This document shows, piece by piece, positions 6,228 to 7,750 of a DNA stretch of 7,750 nt. Numbering within the stretch: position 1 is the first letter of the stretch; every line of letters begins with the position of its first letter. The stretch is taken from positions 1 through 7,750 of the forward strand of contig JAOPZU010000363.1 in the NCBI GenBank assembly GCA_025963955.1, in the 5' to 3' direction. The notes beneath the pieces are model-generated. The model saw only the letters and a program-made list of their open reading frames with translations. It was not told the origin of the DNA and did no database searches. The DNA comes from Solirubrobacterales bacterium. Lineage in GTDB: Bacteria; Actinomycetota; Thermoleophilia; Solirubrobacterales; Solirubrobacteraceae. The position numbers and the translations under genes were made by a program.

Positions 6228-6254
6228 TTGGCACTCTCCCCTTGAGAGTGCCAG
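6228..6254. promoter_or_regulatory. CIRCE operator (HrcA binding site)
   Basis: TTGGCACTC (6228-6236), nine spacer bases and GAGTGCCAG (6246-6254) match the CIRCE consensus TTAGCACTC-N9-GAGTGCTAA at 15 of 18 defined positions. The one internal change in the left arm (A to G) is mirrored in the right arm (T to C), so the palindrome keeps eight perfect pairs. HrcA binds this element and represses heat-shock chaperone genes such as groESL at normal temperature. Here it sits between the divergent glyS and FmdB-like genes, 27 bases from each start codon, over the -35 regions of both. No hrcA or chaperone gene is in the window. Confidence 0.88.
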
Positions 6255-6271
6255 GCCCCGCGTGGCATACT
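6242..6271 (+). promoter_or_regulatory. Promoter of the FmdB-like gene, overlapped by CIRCE
   Basis: TTGAGA (6242-6247, five of six to TTGACA) and CATACT (6266-6271, four of six to TATAAT) are separated by 18 bases. The start of transcription would fall near 6278, only a few bases before the ATG at 6282, so the message is nearly leaderless. The -35 box lies inside the CIRCE spacer and right arm, so HrcA binding would block it directly. Confidence 0.6.
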
Positions 6272-6281
6272 GGGACGCGAG

Positions 6282-6707
6282 ATGCCGATCTACGAGTACC
6301 GCCGTCCCGACGGGACCACCTTCGACGTCATGCAGAAGTTCTCGGACGCGACGCTGACGCACGATCCGGAGACGGGGGTGCCGGTGACCAAGGTCCTGCA
6401 CGCGCCCGCGATCCACTTCAAGGGCAAGGGCTTCCACAACACGGACTACGGGACGAAGAACCGCAACCGCGAGCTGGAGAAGTCCGCCTCCGACGGAGCG
6501 GACAAGAACGACGCCAAGATGGCCGACAAGCAGGCGGAGAAGGCCAAGGCCTCCTCGGACTCCTCGTCCTCCGCCGGCTCGGACAGCTCCTCGTCCTCGT
6601 CGAGCAGCTCCTCGTCCGACTCCTCCTCCAACAGCAGCTCCTCGTCCTCCTCGTCGGCCGACAAGCCGAAGAGCGGCGGGTCCGACAAGACGTCCAAGGC
6701 GGCGTAG
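6282..6707 (+). CDS. FmdB-like small protein without zinc-ribbon cysteines, Ser-rich C-terminal tail
   Basis: A 141-residue protein whose first 65 or so residues follow the FmdB zinc-ribbon family, a group of small putative regulatory proteins of uncertain role. The start MPIYEYRRPDG, the SDATLTHDPETGVPV segment and HFKGKGFHNTDYGTKN line up with the family's MPxYEYxC, CPxCG and FKGxGFYxTDY motifs. The protein contains no cysteine at all: the usual metal ligands are replaced by Arg8, Asp28 and Thr31, so it cannot form a Cys-type zinc ribbon. Residues 66-90 are charged (Lys/Asp/Glu/Ala) and 91-125 are a Ser tract with 29 Ser in 35 positions, then a Lys/Ser/Gly end. The start is fixed by the conserved N-terminus; no good ribosome binding site precedes it. 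Its promoter is overlapped by a CIRCE element, suggesting stress control. The family assignment is fairly sure; the molecular function is unknown. Confidence 0.88.
   Translation: MPIYEYRRPDGTTFDVMQKFSDATLTHDPETGVPVTKVLHAPAIHFKGKGFHNTDYGTKNRNRELEKSASDGADKNDAKMADKQAEKAKASSDSSSSAGSDSSSSSSSSSSSDSSSNSSSSSSSSADKPKSGGSDKTSKAA
6584..6647 (+). repeat. In-frame 13-base repeats within the Ser tract
   Basis: CAGCTCCTCGTCC occurs three times, at 6584-6596, 6605-6617 and 6635-6647, with offsets of 21 and 30 bases, both multiples of three. Each encodes Ser-Ser-Ser-Ser after the first base. The tract mixes TCC, TCG and AGC codons, so it is not a simple triplet run, but it could still change length by in-frame slippage or recombination. 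Confidence 0.7.
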
Positions 6708-6736
6708 CCCGCGGCGGGCGCCGCTCGCGCCCCTGC

Positions 6737-7750
6737 TCAGCCGTTGAGGAAACGCCGGACCGCCGCCCGCTTGGAGGCGTCGGAGGCGACTTGTCCCGAA
6801 GAGCCGTCCGGCAGCGTCTGCGGCGTCGTCCTCAGTACGCGCGGGGTCGCCGTGCCGGAGCTCGCCAGCGCGCCGAAGACGCCCAGGAGCGTCGGCGCGC
6901 TCATGTCCGACTTGATGGCCTTGGGGGCGTTCCAGCCGATGAACGGCCCGTGGAGGAAGCCGCCGAGGCTCACGACGCGGCTCTTCATCGAGGTGAGGAG
7001 CTTCTGCTGGCGGCGGGCGCGGGTGAAGTCGTTCTCCTTCGGGTTGCACTCGTTCTTCCGGGTGCGCGCCAGGGCGAGGGCCTGCTTGCCGCTCAGCCGG
7101 GTCGTGCCCTTCTTCAGGCGCAGGGTCTGGCCGCCGTTCTTGAAGCCGCCGTTGATGCGGGAGACGACGCAGCCGCCCGTGTAGTCCACGCCGCCCATCG
7201 CGTCGATGAGGTCCGGGAAGTTCTCGAAGTTCACCTCGATGAGGTGGTTGACCTGCAGGCCGAGGAAGCCCTCCACGGTCCGGACCGCGAGCTCGGAGCC
7301 GCCGTAGGCGTACGCGGCGTTGATCTTGCTGCGGCCGTGACCCGGGATGTCGACGACGGTGTCGCGCGGGATCGACAACCGGGTGTTGTGCCCGCCGCCG
7401 ACGCGGAGCAGCAGCATCGTGTCCGACCGGCTCGGGCCGCCGCTGCCGGCGCCCGGCTCCTTCGAGTTCGCGGGCCGCGCGTCCGAACCCAGCACGAGGA
7501 TGTTCGTGGCCCCGAACGGCGGCAGGCTGCCCCCGCCGAGCGCGTTGCCGCCGCTGCCGGACTGGTGGATCGTGGCCGAGATCAGGAAGGCGACGAGCGA
7601 CAGCAGCAGCCACCCGACAGCGGCCTTCTGGACCCACTTCCCCACGACCCAGGCGGTGATGGTGCCGCCCGCCCGGGCCAGGCGCCGGCCCGGCAGACCC
7701 GGTCGGGGAATTCCCGGCAGGCCCCGGCCGCGGCCGTGCCCCCGGGGCGC
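6737..7750 (-). CDS. LytR-CpsA-Psr (LCP) family cell-wall glycopolymer transferase, N-terminus cut by window edge
   Basis: LCP enzymes sit in the membrane and move lipid-linked glycopolymers onto peptidoglycan outside the cell. A GTG at 7645 would give 302 residues, and numbering here follows it. However, the frame stays open to the window edge through 35 more codons rich in Arg, Gly and Pro, no start codon occurs among them, and the GTG lacks a ribosome binding site. The gene therefore probably begins outside. One membrane helix spans about 8-27, then a Gly/Ser linker, then the LCP domain: ILVLGSDARP (49-58), RSDTMLLLRV (73-82), LSIPRDT (90-96), SKINAAYAYGG (106-116), a conserved IEVNFENFPDLIDAMGG stretch, and ALARTRK to DFTRARRQQK (191-215). 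The Arg and Asp residues used for pyrophosphate and metal binding in known LCP structures appear present. Cys159 and Cys200 could form an extracellular disulfide. The C-terminus is complete (TGA at 6739-6737) and converges on the FmdB-like gene, 29 bases apart. Confidence 0.94.
   Translation of the reverse strand, partial: APRGHGRGRGLPGIPRPGLPGRRLARAGGTITAWVVGKWVQKAAVGWLLLSLVAFLISATIHQSGSGGNALGGGSLPPFGATNILVLGSDARPANSKEPGAGSGGPSRSDTMLLLRVGGGHNTRLSIPRDTVVDIPGHGRSKINAAYAYGGSELAVRTVEGFLGLQVNHLIEVNFENFPDLIDAMGGVDYTGGCVVSRINGGFKNGGQTLRLKKGTTRLSGKQALALARTRKNECNPKENDFTRARRQQKLLTSMKSRVVSLGGFLHGPFIGWNAPKAIKSDMSAPTLLGVFGALASSGTATPRVLRTTPQTLPDGSSGQVASDASKRAAVRRFLNG

Noticed and set aside
2610..6245. A 1211-codon open frame on the + strand across the hydrolase gene and antisense to glyS
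   Set aside because: Its translation is Arg/Gly/Ala/Pro-rich low complexity in one half and an antisense shadow of glyS in the other. The hydrolase and GlyRS frames carry clear family motifs. Long false frames are expected in very GC-rich DNA.
6446..6697. A short Glu/Asp-rich - strand frame opposite the Ser tract
   Set aside because: The acidic runs are just the complement of the TCC/TCG serine codons, and no ribosome site or promoter supports it.
6708..6736. A terminator between the convergent FmdB-like and LCP genes
   Set aside because: The 29-base gap is GC-rich with only tight, poorly formed self-complementarity (GCCCGC next to GCGGGC) and no convincing stem-loop.
6210..7637. A 475-codon open frame on the - strand overlapping the LCP gene and the FmdB-like gene
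   Set aside because: Its Arg/Gly/Pro-rich translation is out of frame with the LCP domain, whose motifs are intact in another frame.

Overview
The window is a high-GC, densely coded stretch of bacterial chromosome from an actinobacterial lineage. The strongest lineage hints are a secreted hydrolase with a Cys-bracketed, Arg/Val-rich C-terminal domain, FmdB-like and LytR-CpsA-Psr proteins of actinobacterial type, GC-rich third codon positions, and TAnnnT-type -10 boxes without good -35 boxes. I would guess class Thermoleophilia (Solirubrobacterales-like), but this is inference from recalled family resemblance, not a search. Nothing looks like a phage, plasmid, transposon or CRISPR locus, and no tRNA or rRNA gene was found. 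No gene-free stretch exceeds about 140 bases.

Layout, left to right. (1) The 3' end of lon on the + strand, with the complete Ser-Lys protease domain. (2) A + strand gene for an Ala/Lys-rich, probably membrane-anchored protein of unknown function, ending at a perfect 14-bp terminator hairpin. (3) A + strand TetR-family regulator whose -10 box lies so close to its ATG that the mRNA is probably leaderless. (4) A + strand gene for a secreted S15/CocE-type hydrolase, with a 9-bp inverted repeat in its leader. (5) A hairpin between convergent genes, then glycyl-tRNA synthetase on the - strand. (6) An 81-base divergent region holding a near-consensus CIRCE operator (HrcA site). (7) A + strand FmdB-like protein with no cysteines and a Ser-rich tail. 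(8) A convergent - strand LytR-CpsA-Psr cell-wall ligase that runs off the right edge.

The genes do not form one pathway. They are mostly single-gene transcription units of housekeeping and envelope functions: protein quality control (Lon), translation (GlyRS), wall polymer attachment (LCP) and an exported hydrolase. The most notable feature is the CIRCE element between glyS and the FmdB-like gene. It sits over the probable -35 region of both promoters, which suggests that HrcA, the chaperonin repressor, controls one or both of these unusual targets. I do not see a multi-gene defence or biosynthetic system here.
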